This document shows positions 11,195 through 22,900 of a stretch of 64,000 bases of DNA, piece after piece (positions within the stretch are counted from its first letter, which is position 1; every line of letters begins with the position of its first letter). The stretch is from Lonicera japonica. Its lineage: Eukaryota; Streptophyta; Magnoliopsida; Dipsacales; Caprifoliaceae. The stretch spans positions 27,893,248 through 27,957,247 of the forward strand of contig CM038467.1 in the NCBI GenBank assembly GCA_021464415.1. The letters are read 5' to 3'. A program made the translations under genes and the position numbers. Under the pieces are notes generated by a model that was not told the origin of the DNA, did not search any database, and was given only the letters and a program-made list of their open reading frames with translations.

Positions 11195-12863
11195 ATTAAT
11201 ATTTTAGTGTGTTTGACAGTCCTGCTTACCATGTCACAAATCTAAATTTGTTGCCATTAATGGCCTTAGTAAGAAGCTATATGTATGTATGTCTCTGTAT
11301 CTAAAACCTCTTCAATCTGTACACCCTCAACCTCAAATATAAGAAGAATAATAAGATCAGGAATCATTAGTACATGACAGAGGCTAATTCCCATGCATTG
11401 ATCGTTCGATTGAATAACCCAAATACCCATGAGATCAACCTGACCCCCAAAATTAGTTTTGATTAGAAAAAAACTAAGGTCAATAATGGAGGTAGGAGAC
11501 GAGGGGACGGAAGATATCTTTGGCTGAACCCCATCTTGGGCTGTTGAATTGCTAGTATTGTTTCGGTCATGGTCGTTTTTGGGTTTTCCATATTCTTGGA
11601 AGGGTGAGAGTTTGTGAGAGAGTGAGCCAGTGAGCGACTGATGTGAGAGAGAAAGAATTTATATATTTTGAGCAATTCATAATTTCATAATAAGTAAAAA
11701 CTTATACTAAGACTAATAGATCGATTTAATTATAAAGTATATATATATTCGGCTGATCAGTATATACTAGATATTGGCCTAAATAAAATGGACTTGACTC
11801 CCCTCCATTACACCTTCCATCCAATGAAATTTAATTGGAAGTTTAAATGGATGATTTTTTTCTCGAAACTTGGTGGACGTGATTTTTGTATTGAGTAGAT
11901 CATCTCCACAAAATTTCATCAAGGAATTCAGACCGGAAGGGGGTGTACTAAAATTTTAATACATATATTCATTTTCAACTATTAAAATTTTAAAAGATCA
12001 TCTCACCACTTCCGATTTGAATTTCTTGATGAAATTTTGTGGAGATGATCTACTAATTGTAGAGATCATCTCCACCAAGTTTCGTGAAAAAATTCATCCG
12101 TTTAAATCTTCAACTAAATTCCATTGGACAAAATTGAATGGAAAATGTAATGGAGCAGAGCCAAGTTCAAACAAAACAACAATACCAATAACAAGTTTGG
12201 TTGGTAACCGATCAATCGGTTACCAACTAAACATTATCGGTTTGGTTATCAACCAAATACGGTTAGTTCAATCAGTTTTCAAAGTTTAAAAATGTTATTC
12301 CCTAATAAGTTGTATCTTCAAAAAACACAACATATTAAAGCAAACAGCTTACTGCATGTACACGCTCCTAGTATGTATGAATGGTTATTCACGCTAGTTC
12401 ATTAATAATAAAAAAAAATACACATACCAGTAATTAAAAAATAAGAATATTTTCTTTTACAATCAAAATTTTCTTAAAACATAAAAAAATACACTCGGCA
12501 TTAATAATTGGTCATTTACACATGGTGCATTGAAAAGCTTTCTTTCATAATGCATATAACTTATCAAAATGTATCAACGCACAATATAAATAACCGATAA
12601 GAATACCTTCTTCAACAGCAAAACGTTTATTTCAAAAATAGAAAACATAAGCAATGTAGAATACATAATAACAAGTGGAGTTCATTTCTTATTTATTGCA
12701 AATACAGTTACTGTTACACACTATAGTACTAAAGCAGTTTAACATTAATTGTACATCCAATGAAAGAGCTTGCCCGATTTATTGCAAATATATACAGTCA
12801 CGTACTGTCACACGTGGTAGTACTTAAGCAGTCTAACATTGCACATCTCATACATTTGGAAAT
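11195..12863. other. AT-rich spacer
   Basis: No supportable gene. It contains the foldback MITE at 11790-12168. The remainder is low-complexity AT-rich sequence between the Athila element and the 3' end of the beta-glucosidase remnant. Confidence 0.6.
11790..12168. mobile_element. Foldback MITE with arms of about 160 bp
   Basis: The left arm from 11790 is an imperfect inverted copy of the right arm ending near 12168. Paired landmarks include CTCCATTACA with TGTAATGGAG, and GTAGATCATCTCCAC with GTGGAGATGATCTAC. The loop between the arms is short (about 11945-12005). There is no coding capacity. I could not settle the target duplication. Confidence 0.7.
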
Positions 12864-13268
12864 TCAATTCACACCACAATTAAAATATGTGGTATTGAAA
12901 TTAAGAGGTTGTTTTGATCCAAGAAAATTTTTGAACCATTTGGCTGAATTTTTGCAAGCACAAATCAATGTATTATTCTGGTGATCCACGTAAATCAGCC
13001 CGAAATTAACAGTGTATCCATCGCACCATTCGAAATTGTCCATGTAAGACCATACAAAGTATCCCTTAACATTTATACCCTTTCTGCATGAAAATTCAAC
13101 CATTGTATAAATCAAGGGAGCGAGAAAATGAATGAGGGAAAAAGTGTTTCTGTGAGTGAATTTTTTTTACTAACTCGATCACTTTTGGGAGCCATGCCAA
13201 ATGATTCTTATGGTAGTCTCTTCTCAATAGATCATCAGGGTCGTGACCTTGATTTTCCCTGTCGACAC
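12864..13268 (-). pseudogene. Beta-glucosidase last two exons (C-terminal part)
   Basis: Exon 13171-13268 encodes the DPDDLLRRDYHKNHLAWL segment, which corresponds to the family's helix before the last conserved block. Exon 12864-13083 encodes [19 protein letters not shown], matching the conserved GH1 block NVKGYFAWSLLDNFEW that lines the sugar-binding site, followed by [10 protein letters not shown] and the stop. The intron (13084-13170) begins GTAAAA and ends CATGCAG, but joining these sites leaves a one-base phase error, so either a splice site is misassigned or the gene is broken here. Cys replaces the usual Asn after NFEW. Confidence 0.78.
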
Positions 13269-13352
13269 CTAGAAAATATGACACAATTTGGAAGGGTTAT
13301 GTGTTGTCTAAAGGTAAAAATATTTACTACAAACTGATATACTTAAATGATC

Positions 13353-14010
13353 CACTATGCCCAGCGGGAGTTTAGGCGACGTACACTGTACGTCACTTAA
13401 GTAAAACTTGTTCGTCACCTAAGCTTTAAGCGACGAACCTCGTGTCACCTAAGCTCCGTCACCTAAGTCGCGTGGCATATAGTTTAGGCGATGTACAATG
13501 TGTACGTCACCTAAGTGATTCATAGGCGACGTACACATTGTAGGTCACTTAAGTGATACTTAGGCTTCGAACGTATAACCTGTCGCCTAAGATTCACTTG
13601 TTCGTCGTATACGTTTTACACTTAAGCGACGTAGAGTTTGTGTTTGTCGCCTAAAGATATATCTTAGGCGACATACCTTTTTATGTTCATCACCTATGAT
13701 TATCTTTTATGCGACGTACTCTTTATGTTCGTCGCCAAAAGGTACATCTAAGGTGACGTACGATTTTTATGTTCGTCACCTATAAGTATATTTTATGCGA
13801 CGTACTCTTTTATGTTCGTCGCCTAAAGGCACATCTAAGGTGACATACCCTTTCTATGTTCGTCACCTATAAATTTCTTTTATGCGACTTACTTTTTTAT
13901 GTTCGTCGTCTAAAGGTATATCTAAGGTGACGTACCCTTTTTGTGTTTGTCGCCTAAGTGGGAGAACTAGGAGACGTACATGGTTTAGGTACGTCGCCTA
14001 AGTGGAAAAT
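13353..14010. repeat. CACTA left terminus and subterminal repeats
   Basis: This holds more than a dozen degenerate copies of TTAGGCGACGTAC or its complement GTACGTCGCCTAA, spaced about 25-50 bp. In En/Spm such repeats are bound by TnpA. They alternate in orientation, so the arm could form hairpins. Confidence 0.85.
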
Positions 14011-14296
14011 CATAATTGGCAAATCTGCTGAAAATTACAGTAATCCCTCCAGCCGAAACTGCATTTTAAACACAAAAACTTGCACTTTATATCACAAGCT
14101 GTAATCCCAAACAAATAATTCTAATACACACTGGTTCACAAACATATAATTCTCATTATCTAATAAAATTTTGAAACTTCATTTACATAAGATCTAAAAT
14201 ATACAAAATATATACAAGGTAAAAAAATTTTCAAAGCTCATAAAAATAAATAAAAATATTCAATATTCAAGTACAAAAATAAAGTAAAATAAACGC

Positions 14297-15977
14297 CTAT
14301 GGCTGCTTGTCGGTAGAGGAACCACCGGCAGTATCCCGTCGAAGAAGCTCAAGGACCTGACGTTGCAAGTCGGCTATATCCCGTCGGAGCCCTTCGTTGG
14401 CTTCCATTAACCTTTCAACAGTGGACCGGAGATCCCCGTCGTTCGCAGACACCGGCAGTGCTTCGCCTCTCGTCTGTGGGTCCCTCTTATACCCTGACCC
14501 CATGCCGCGAATGACCGTCCCTCTTAGAACACCGACCTTTCCCTAAAGAACCTTGATCTGTGTCTGGAGAGGGAGGACGATCGATGCCGATTGAATCAGG
14601 TCCGAGCCATCTTCCATGGGCGGTGGCGTGGGATTTGAGGATTCGAAGCAGGCGATGGAAGCTTTCGCCGCGAACCTTATAGCATCCTACAAATAAACAA
14701 TAAGAGCTAACAATTAATCAGTAATTCAATATCATACTATAAACAATAAGAAATCAACAAACAATTAATAAACTATTATCGCTTTATCCGGGGCGTTCTT
14801 CACATAGGCGTTCGCCCAGGCATTTAGAATAGGGGCTTTATCCCTTTTTTCCTTCAGCTTCTTCGCTCGGTAGGCGAAGGGCACCGGTCTCGAGGTGTGG
14901 TCCACCTTATTTTGAGACGCCCGAATCTCCTTTATTCTTTAGGATAGGGCCTGCAATGCGAACTTTAAAGTTAGTAAAAATTCTAAACGAATTCGAAATG
15001 ACGATAATAAAAATAATAATAATAATAATAATTGTAATAGTAATAGTAATAATAAGATAGATGCAAATGACAGACAATATTTACCTTATCCTCCTTGATC
15101 GAAAAGTGCTCCGTCAGCCACGTCTACTACTCCACACGGTGGATGAACTCAAGTGGAATCTCCAAACTGTGTGTCTCGAAGTGGGACCTACAATCTGACA
15201 TCCAACCTTTGTAGCGCAAAGCTGCTAATGTCTAGATGTAGTCGAACAGCGCATCATGCTCGGGGCTGATGCCATAGTAGGTCTACAAAAGAAAAAAAAA
15301 TAGGTAAGTCAAACACATTGAATACACACGCAAATAATAAAAAAAATAGAAGTAACTATATCAGTACTTACATAGATGTTGTTGAAGATAATCATCTGAT
15401 CCTCTTAAGGCAGCTTCCAATATGAAGTTGACCTCATGGGGACAGAGTCTCTCACTATACTGCCTATGTCGCGTGAGAGGCGAGCCTGATATTGCTCGTC
15501 CGACGGTAGCTTTAGCTCGTCGGACCAGGGGAAGGTAATCTTCTTCCCCATCTTCCGCACCTCCTCGTGTGTCTTCTTACACACGCATATGCCATGGGTG
15601 CGAGTGGAGGAGGTGGAAATGGAAGTGGAGGCCGAGTCACCTATAGGATAAAATATACATTATAATTAGTAACATTTTAGTATTATAAAGCAAAAAAATA
15701 GAAAAAATATATATTAAAGATGTAAATAATCACCTCTACTCTTGCAGCGAATGCTACAAGAAAGCGAGCGCTCGGTGGTGGTGGTGCTTGCGATGGTCGA
15801 CTGCTCTGTAGCAATTGGAGTTGCAGTAGCTGGCAGTATCTCCAATGGAGGCGGTGCAGCATCATCGTCCACGGGAGCTCCTGTGGGAGCTGTTGTAGGC
15901 GCAAAGCGCTATGTAGCGACCTCGTGGAGAGAAGCTCGTGTGGCCGCAGATGAGGGATGTCTTCTCTCGGGAGGCAT
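14297..15977 (-). pseudogene. CACTA TnpA-like protein (plant transposase_24 type), degenerate
   Basis: Read from the ATG at 15977, the N-terminus is low-complexity (Pro/Ala/Thr/Ser-rich). It is followed, across probable introns, by a segment with KITFPWSDELKLPSDEQY (about 15490-15560) and then RSTSYWKLP. A charged coiled-coil tail ends at 14297 and includes VERLMEANEGLRRDIADLQ. The order of basic central part plus C-terminal coiled coil fits the plant transposase_24 family that partners TnpD. Stops inside the reading (for example at about 15911) and unclear splice sites mean I call it degenerate. Confidence 0.55.
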
Positions 15978-16149
15978 AATCTAATATTTGTAGAGCTACA
16001 TAATTATAATTAAAGGAAATGAAAGGAGCCACTACAAAAATAAATAAAGAAGATACAGAGAGAAAAGTGACTAGTAGTATTATGTTAAGCATTGCTATCA
16101 AATAATATTTCAATATATCTCACTATTTTAGTTAAAGTAGAAATTGCTC

Positions 16150-16489
16150 AAGACATGCTCAAACCCAATCTCTTCCGGATATTTTTTACTTCTTTGTAGG
16201 ATCGAGGATGCTTGTTTTCGTCGGGTAACAAACTCTTCGAATACTTTAACCATAAGTCGTAGGCTTTTATCGTCAATTTATTCTCGGTTTTAATCTGCAT
16301 CGACTCAATGATGGCACCCAACACACTCTAATCTCTACCATCGGTTATTGGTGTCTGTGCTTTGGCTAAAAGAGATCGATAGTGCTCCACGACAGTAGGG
16401 TCAACATGAACTCCAGTGTTAAAATCGTTCATGCCATCGTAAGAAGCTGCAAAATTGCACGGATCACGAAACGGAAAAGTATCGCCTAG
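16150..16489 (-). pseudogene. CACTA TnpD N-terminal region, part after the insertion
   Basis: This segment continues, in phase, the Transpos_assoc reading frame that stops at the insertion point on the other side of the retrotransposon (34717). It contains YDLWLKYSKSLLPDENKHP, similar to the region that precedes the catalytic domain in plant TnpD proteins (a leucine-rich helix followed by LLP and a KNIRKRLGL-type motif). The DDE domain that should follow is missing; the TnpA-like gene begins about 170 bp downstream. There is at least one in-frame stop near 16330. Confidence 0.5.
16485..16489. other. Target site duplication CCTAG, left copy
   Basis: CCTAG precedes the left LTR, and the identical CCTAG follows the right LTR at 34709-34713. 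This proves the ends of the nested retrotransposon. Confidence 0.9.
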
Positions 16490-18073
16490 TGTGAGAATCC
16501 GCAAATGCGACCCCCGGGTCTCGTCCCCGTTTGTTTAGGCGTCTGAAACGTCAGAACGGATTCCGTCGTTCCTTTTGCTGGAGTATCTTGGTTGATGGTT
16601 CACATCTGGTGTTCCTAGGTTCTATTTCTAGATGCAAGGGGTTCATTCAGAGTCGCCAGTACGTTTTACGAGAAAACGGACAAAAGAGGTTGTGTAAGAG
16701 GAAAGGCTACAGTTAAGCCTTTCTTTACACGTTTGTCTACGAAACCAGGATTCTATAGGGTTCGGAAACTATATTACGGTTTGGGAAGGTGTTGAGCACC
16801 CATTCCGCCCTTTCGGTCTCTAGTGGTCTTTTATATGTTTATTCTATGTTGAAAAACTTAGATGCTTTTACTGACAGTCTACTACTTTCTAAGTGAAAAC
16901 CCTAATTTTTGGAAAAAGCGAGAAAAGTAATAAAAACCTTTGTATTCCGAGATCCGATGTTTTTATTATTTTGAAAGATGTAAATACAAGTGATAAAAAT
17001 TGTTTTATTTTGAGAGAGAGAGTTTCCCGTATTATTTCCTCGAATAACGATGGTTTTCTCGTATTGTGATTACTTTTGTAAAAGTTCGGATCTTGTATCG
17101 GGACTAATTTAATATGGAATTAGAACTTTTTAGGGGAATTTTATTAGACACGTCGTAGTCTAAAAAGACAGGATATATTGATGTTAATTCCTAGATAAGT
17201 TTTATCAGTCCGGATTTTAAAAACAGGATTTTGTCCGGACGATAATGTACTTATTCTTCTGATTTTGCAAATGATTTTATCAGGGTCTTTTTGTTTTGAA
17301 AACAGCAGACTACTTTGTAACTTGGCAATAAGTTTATTCAAATAAAATGTGGAGTGAATAACAGAAGTAATACAAGTACACAGATATATAATTTAAATAC
17401 TAGAAGAGATTTTCTTTACCTTCCCGACGAGAATAACAATAAGAAAGAAAATATAATACGGTAGAGAGATCTCCGGCAATAATGATCTTTTCCTTCTTTA
17501 AATATTTTCGAGAATTCAATTCCAGAGACGGGACACGTCGAGTGTCATGAATAGATCCGATAATTCTTCAGAAATAAGATTATAACATAAAATACTTGAC
17601 GAAAGACTAGAAAATCAGATATAAGCCAGTAATTCTCCAATTCCCAGTTGTTGTCTTTGAACCCTTGGGGGTGTTGGCCTATTTATAGTGCTCGGGAAAG
17701 ATTGTCGCGCGACACTTCTCCAAAAAGGGCATATGTCGCGCGGCAATGTGTCCAATGTCGCGCGACAAACGGCTAAAGTGATGTTTCTGACAGACTGATT
17801 TGTCAGAGAGTGGATGGTCGGGGTCAGAGGGGTTTGTCGCGCGACACAGAGGTGATTGTCGCACGACATATCAGTGACTGTCGCGCGACATATCAGTGAT
17901 TGTCGCGCGACACACTGATATGTCGTGCGACAATCCCTCTTAAAAATAGGTTTGTTGGCCAACAAACCCTTTCGAGGTAGTTTCGGGTGCTCGGGTGGGT
18001 CTCGGATTCCAAAAATAGTAGTTCTCGAAGGTCGTTAGGGTTCTTGCGGGGGTCACGGATCGGGGTGTCTACA
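16490..18073 (-). repeat. 3' LTR of the Tat element
   Basis: In element orientation it begins TGTAGACACC (18073) and ends CTCACA (16490) next to the target duplication. It carries a TATA box read on the - strand (17680-17687) and eight copies of the 12-bp palindrome. A sequence like the usual Tat primer binding site (TGGCGACTCTG on the - strand, 16648-16658) lies about 160 bp inside the LTR end. A purine-rich tract (GAGAGGGTC on the - strand) abuts the inner edge. Confidence 0.92.
17703..17932. repeat. Eight TGTCGCGCGACA palindromes in the left LTR
   Basis: Perfect copies start at 17703, 17756, 17835, 17879 and 17901. One-mismatch copies start at 17734, 17857 and 17921. Spacings are 31, 22, 79, 22, 22, 22 and 20 bp. 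The right LTR has the same layout with one 22-bp unit fewer. A 20-bp perfect palindrome GGTTTGTTGGCCAACAAACC follows at 17949-17968. Confidence 0.95.
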
Positions 18074-18281
18074 GACCCTCTCGACTCAAGTTTCTTGCTT
18101 GCAAGGAATTGAGGCGACTGGAAGAGACCATGATTCATGGCTCCCGCAAGAACTCTAAGGAAGTGCGTGTATGCGAAAAGTGTTCGTGAATGCCTCCGGA
18201 GAGGGCTTTGTGTTTGGTTTTACCTCCGGAGAGGGCTTCTGTTACCTCATTGCCTCTTTCGAGGATTTTTATTTTGCTCCA

Positions 18282-18842
18282 CTTGCCTCAGATGGGAGGA
18301 CTACCATTACTCCACTATGCCTCTCTGGGAGGGCTTTGTTCTTCTCGCCTCAGGTGGAAGGACTACCATTGCTACACTGTGCCTCTCTGGGAGGGCTTTC
18401 GATCTTCTTGCCTCAGTTATGAGGACTACCATTGCTACACTGTGCCTCTCTGGGAGGGCTTTCGATATTCTCGCCTCAGGTGGGAGGACTACCATTGCTA
18501 CACTGTGCCTCTCTGGGAGGGCTTTCGATCTTCTCGCCTCAGGTGGGAGGACTACCATTGCTACACTGTGCCTCTCTGGGAGGGCTTTCGATCTTCTCGC
18601 CTCAGGTGGGAGGACTACCATTGCTACACTGTGCCTCTCTGGGAGGGCTTTCGATCTTCTCGCCTCAGGTGGGAGGACTACCATTGCTACACTGTGCCTC
18701 TCTGGGAGGGCTTTCGATCTTTTCGCCTCAGGTGAGAGGACTACCATTGCTACACTGTGCCTATCTGGGAGGGCTTTCGATCTTCTCGCCTCAGGTGGGA
18801 GGACTACCATTGCTACACTGTGCTTCTCTGGGAGGGCTTCGC
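18282..18842. repeat. 63-bp tandem array, about nine copies
   Basis: The unit contains CTCTGGGAGGGCTTTCGATC, CGCCTCAGGTGGGAGGAC and CACTGTGCC. The period is exactly 63 bp (21 codons), so several frames on both strands stay open across it. The array lies just inside the 3' LTR of the Tat element. I regard the open frames as by-products of the period. Confidence 0.93.
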
Positions 18843-19764
18843 TCTGAAAAAAGGAAAGAAAATTGCCTCTGGGAGGGCTTTTGTGAGTATTTTTGCTTTG
18901 GCGAGGGCTTGTGTTTGTGATTTGCCTCGAGGAGGGCTTGTGTTGTATTCCGGTGATGATGGTTGTCTCTCTTAGACTGCTAGAGTAAGAGAGAGAAATT
19001 TTAGTGAGAGTGAAAAGAGCTTCTCGAGGTCTAAACTTTATCTGGATGTCCGTTTTCCTGTATCTTTCTGAATTTTATTCTCATGTTTTCCTCGAATGAG
19101 GATATTTCTCTCAGAAGAAAGTTTTTGGATTTCTTTTGCTCTCCGCAGAGTGATGATTCGAGGTTTTCCAAACCATCTCTCCTATATTATGCTGAAAAGA
19201 AAATTTATTTGAAAGTTCAATCTCTGATCTCTGTTCTCTTCTTAGTTTTCTCTTTTGGTGGGCCCACATCGTATTCTGTTTTTTGATGCCCTTATTTCTC
19301 CCTCTTTTGGGAAAGACTTTTCCTGGCCTTCTCTGTTTTTGATCAGTTTTTTATCCCTTTGTCGTGATCAGGAGCCTTACTTACCCAAAACGAAGCCCTG
19401 AGCCGGTTTTGGCCTAACTGTCACTTTTGGTGCGGCTCTCCCTGTCACTCTGCATTTCTATTTCTCTCGCTCGCTTTGGGCACTCATGCGGGCTCTTTCT
19501 CTTTTCTACTTTTTCAATTTTTTCTTATTCCCATCTTATCTTGCTATTTTTCTCTTTCTCATTGATGGTCTCGGAGATCAGAGATTACTTTAATCATTGT
19601 ATTTTGTTCTCATATTTTTCGGAGAGATGATTTAGAAGTCTTTCCTCGAATTTTTCATACTGGGTGTGCGATTTTTAGCAAGTTTTTTGAAAACTGCTTC
19701 TCTGGAGTACCCCTGCAGGAGATAAAATGAGACAAAAGTCAAAAAATCAGGGGGAGGATCAATG
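18843..19764. other. Tat 3' non-coding region between array and antisense promoter
   Basis: Pyrimidine-rich sequence on the + strand, with no supportable ORF. It ends at the first palindrome of the antisense promoter module. Confidence 0.6.
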
Positions 19765-19848
19765 TGTCGCGCGACACTTCGGTCTGGGGCTCTTTGTCGC
19801 GCGACAATGTGCCCATTTGTCGCGCGACAAACAGCTTCACTATATAAG
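19765..19848 (+). promoter_or_regulatory. Antisense promoter 1: three TGTCGCGCGACA palindromes and a TATA box
   Basis: Perfect palindromes start at 19765, 19795 and 19818 (spacings 30 and 23 bp). TATATAAG follows at 19841-19848, and the start codon of the plant-mobile-domain gene lies at 19986. The stretch is homologous to the LTR cluster read on the + strand: palindromes separated by about 31 and 22 bp, with matching CACTTC, CAATGTG and CAAACGGCT/CAAACAGCT flanks. The LTR lacks a + strand TATA at the corresponding place. Confidence 0.8.
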
Positions 19849-19985
19849 TCCCTTGCTGAGCTCATTCCACCTCATTCTCTCATTTCTCTTTCTTTCTCTA
19901 GCTTTCTTTCTCTCTTCTCTCAAGCGCGGAAGCCCTGCCGCTTTTCTGATTTTTTTGACTTTCTCACTACTCTCCATATACACAG

Positions 19986-22900
19986 ATGGATCCTGCATAG
20001 CTGGATCGACTCGAGGGTGACCAGGAGGAGGTCACTTTTATCGACGCTCAGGGCGTTCTTCGTTGCAGTCCTCATCATGACGATTGGGAGGACCTCGACT
20101 GGTACGGTGAGGATAGGGTGGACCGCGGTCGGGCGGTGGTCTACCGTGACGTCACTCGGGATGCTCCAGTCCCGAATGTTCCGTGGCTCTTGATGGAGCC
20201 CGTTTCTCATGAGATCCGTCGACGGTCTCTGGTATGTCTTCTTTTCGTGTATTTATCTGTTTTGTTATTTCTGTCGTTTCCTGGATGTATTTTAAACAAT
20301 GTTAGTATGCATATCTGCCTAGAAATAACGTCCGATTTAGTGAACACATACTTTTTACCTGTGATACCTCTTAGGTTATGGAAAATTACATAATGTACCC
20401 TTATAGCCCTATATCTCTCATAATTACACCAAAGTACCCGCAGGTTTGAAAAATTACATATTTTACCCTTATAACCCTATATCTCTCATAATTACACCAA
20501 AGTACCCTCAGGTTTTGGAAAATTATATAATTTACCCCTATAACCCTATATATCTCATAATTACACCAAAGTACCCTCAGGTTTTGAAAAATTACATATT
20601 TTACCCCTATAGCCCTATATCTCTCATAATTATACCAAAGTACCCTCAGGTTTTGGAAAATTACATAATTTACCCCTATAGCCCTATATCTCTCACAATT
20701 ATACCAAAGTACACTCAAGTTTTGGAAAATTACATAATTTACCCCTATAGCCCTATATCTCTCATAATTACACCAAAGTACCCTCAGGTTTGGAAAATTA
20801 CATAATTTACCCCTATAGCCCTATATCTCTCATAATTACACCAAAGTACCCTCAGGTTTGAAAAATTACATAATTTACCCCTATAGCCCTATATCTCTCA
20901 TAATTACACCAAAGTACCCTCAGGTTTGGAAAATTATATAATTTTACCCCTATAACCTTATATCTCTCATAATTATACCAAAGTACCCTCAAGTTTGGAA
21001 AATTACATAATTTTATCCCTATAACCTTATATCTCTCATAATTACACCAAAGTACCCTCAGGCTTGGAAAATTACATAATTTTACCCCTATAACCTTATA
21101 TCTCTCATAATTACACCAAAGTACCCTCATAATCATGTACTCATTCTTTTGTTTGCAGTGGGTTGGCTGTGGTTGGGGTTCTCCCAACACCATTTCTTTA
21201 GAGCGGCGACAGGCACCGGCCCCTGTCTAGGAGTTGCTCCTTGCGACTCCTTTCGGTTCTTTCTTCGATGCCCTCCCGGAGCGGGTATCTAGGGCAGCTG
21301 TGTTGGTGTCGGCTCTGGCCTATCACTGGTGGGACACCACTCATACCTTCCACTAGAGCTGGGGGGAGATGACGATGACCCCGTTAGACCTGTTTGCCTT
21401 GACCGGGATTCCTTCAGGGGGTGTCCCTATCCAGATTGACGTCCCTTTGCGTCTGACGGTAGAGGGTATAGTCAGTGAACTAGGATGGTTTCCGGAGCGA
21501 CGGAGTTCCGGTGATACGATTCCTCGGGCTGTTTTGGTCACGCGCCTAGTGACAGAGAGAGCCAGATTGATTGCTTCAGGGGCGCCGATGACCCTCCAAG
21601 AGGCACGTCAGTATGCCCGCGTCCTCCTCTTACTGACTCTCCACGATTTGTTCGAGGCCCGTGGGGGGGACCCGGCCCATCTCTGGTGGCTTCCCTATCT
21701 TCGTGATTTCAGTATTATGTTCGACTACGACTGAGGTGGTTTTATTCTTGCCGTCCTCTATGATGCTATAGACCAGGTTTCTCGCCACTTACCCCTGAAC
21801 CTCAAGGGCTTCTCTTTGCTGTGGGAGGTATACACTTCTGTTCCCTTATCTGTGCTTTTGGTCTTTTTATCTGCTGATTGTTGCTAATGTTTTTTATGTC
21901 TCTTTTTCCAGAGTTGGTTCATGGCTTATACCCGTCTGGGTCGCGCCCAGGTGGATCTCCTCGTTGAGAAGGAGGATCAGTTTCCCCTTCTCCCTCGATT
22001 CATCGCGGGGAACTACAGGGCTCCATATGTATACCGGACTCGGGAGACCGGAGCTGCTGCCGTCCATGACCTGCTGGAGGAGCATGTAAATATCTTAGTA
22101 TTCTTATTTTCAATAAATAAATAGTAAAATAAAATATAAATAATTGAAATAAAATTTCGTTCTCTTTTTAGGTTGAGTGGGCCCCCTGGGGTGATATGGT
22201 CCTTCATTTCGGGTATGGCCTTGCTCTGACCGCCTCGAGGACCAGGCGGCTTATCAGGAATGAGTACGGCCTTCACTTCTATTTGGGTGAGAGAGTTATC
22301 CGCCAGCATACCCCGGCCCAGTGGCCTAGAGTTCCTTTGTTTCCATCGGTTCTGATGAGGCAGACGGGTGAGATTGACCCGGTGACGGTGCATGCGTTGA
22401 TCGACAGGCTCGATTTTCATACATTCACCGAGGAGGGAGATTATGCTATCTTCGCTGCCTGTTACTTGATGAGGGAGCCGAAGGGGACCCGAGGACGAGT
22501 CTTCTATGAGAGATACCGGGCGTTGAGGGGTGATCCTAACTATATACGAGGACAGACTCATTTGTCCTGGGTGATTCCCGGTCAGCTGCCGCATGTCCCT
22601 GATCAGAGGGACAATATTTTGGATTCTGACGATGATGACCCTGAGGGATAGAGGGACATCCCTACTGGTGCTGAGAGAGGCGATGATAGGCCCGAGGGTG
22701 GTGATGATAAACCCGAGGGCGGTGAGGGAGGCGGAGCAGCGGCTGTTCCAGAGCAGCCTCCTCAGACGTCGCCTAGAGAGGAGCAGCCTGTCGAGGGTTT
22801 TGAGTTCCTTACTGGTCCATCGGTATCTCCGGGGATAGTTTTTGATGCTGTGGAGGCCGCTGAGGGAGGGGCGGTAGATTTTTCAGAGCGATCCTGGGAG

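Noticed and set aside
11463..11675. 70-codon - strand ORF near the Athila end
   Set aside because: Low complexity and no context; not a supportable gene.
17703..17932. Regularly spaced short repeats resembling a CRISPR array
   Set aside because: Repeats are only 12 bp, spacers about 10 bp and themselves partly repeated, in a plant retrotransposon LTR. They are palindromic promoter sites, not CRISPR.
18137..18920. Long overlapping ORFs on both strands
   Set aside because: They arise from the 63-bp period (21 codons) of the tandem array; no domain resemblance.
20401..21193. ORFs on both strands with repeated YPYSPISLIITPKYPQV-type units
   Set aside because: By-product of the 68-69-bp array in an intron of the antisense gene.
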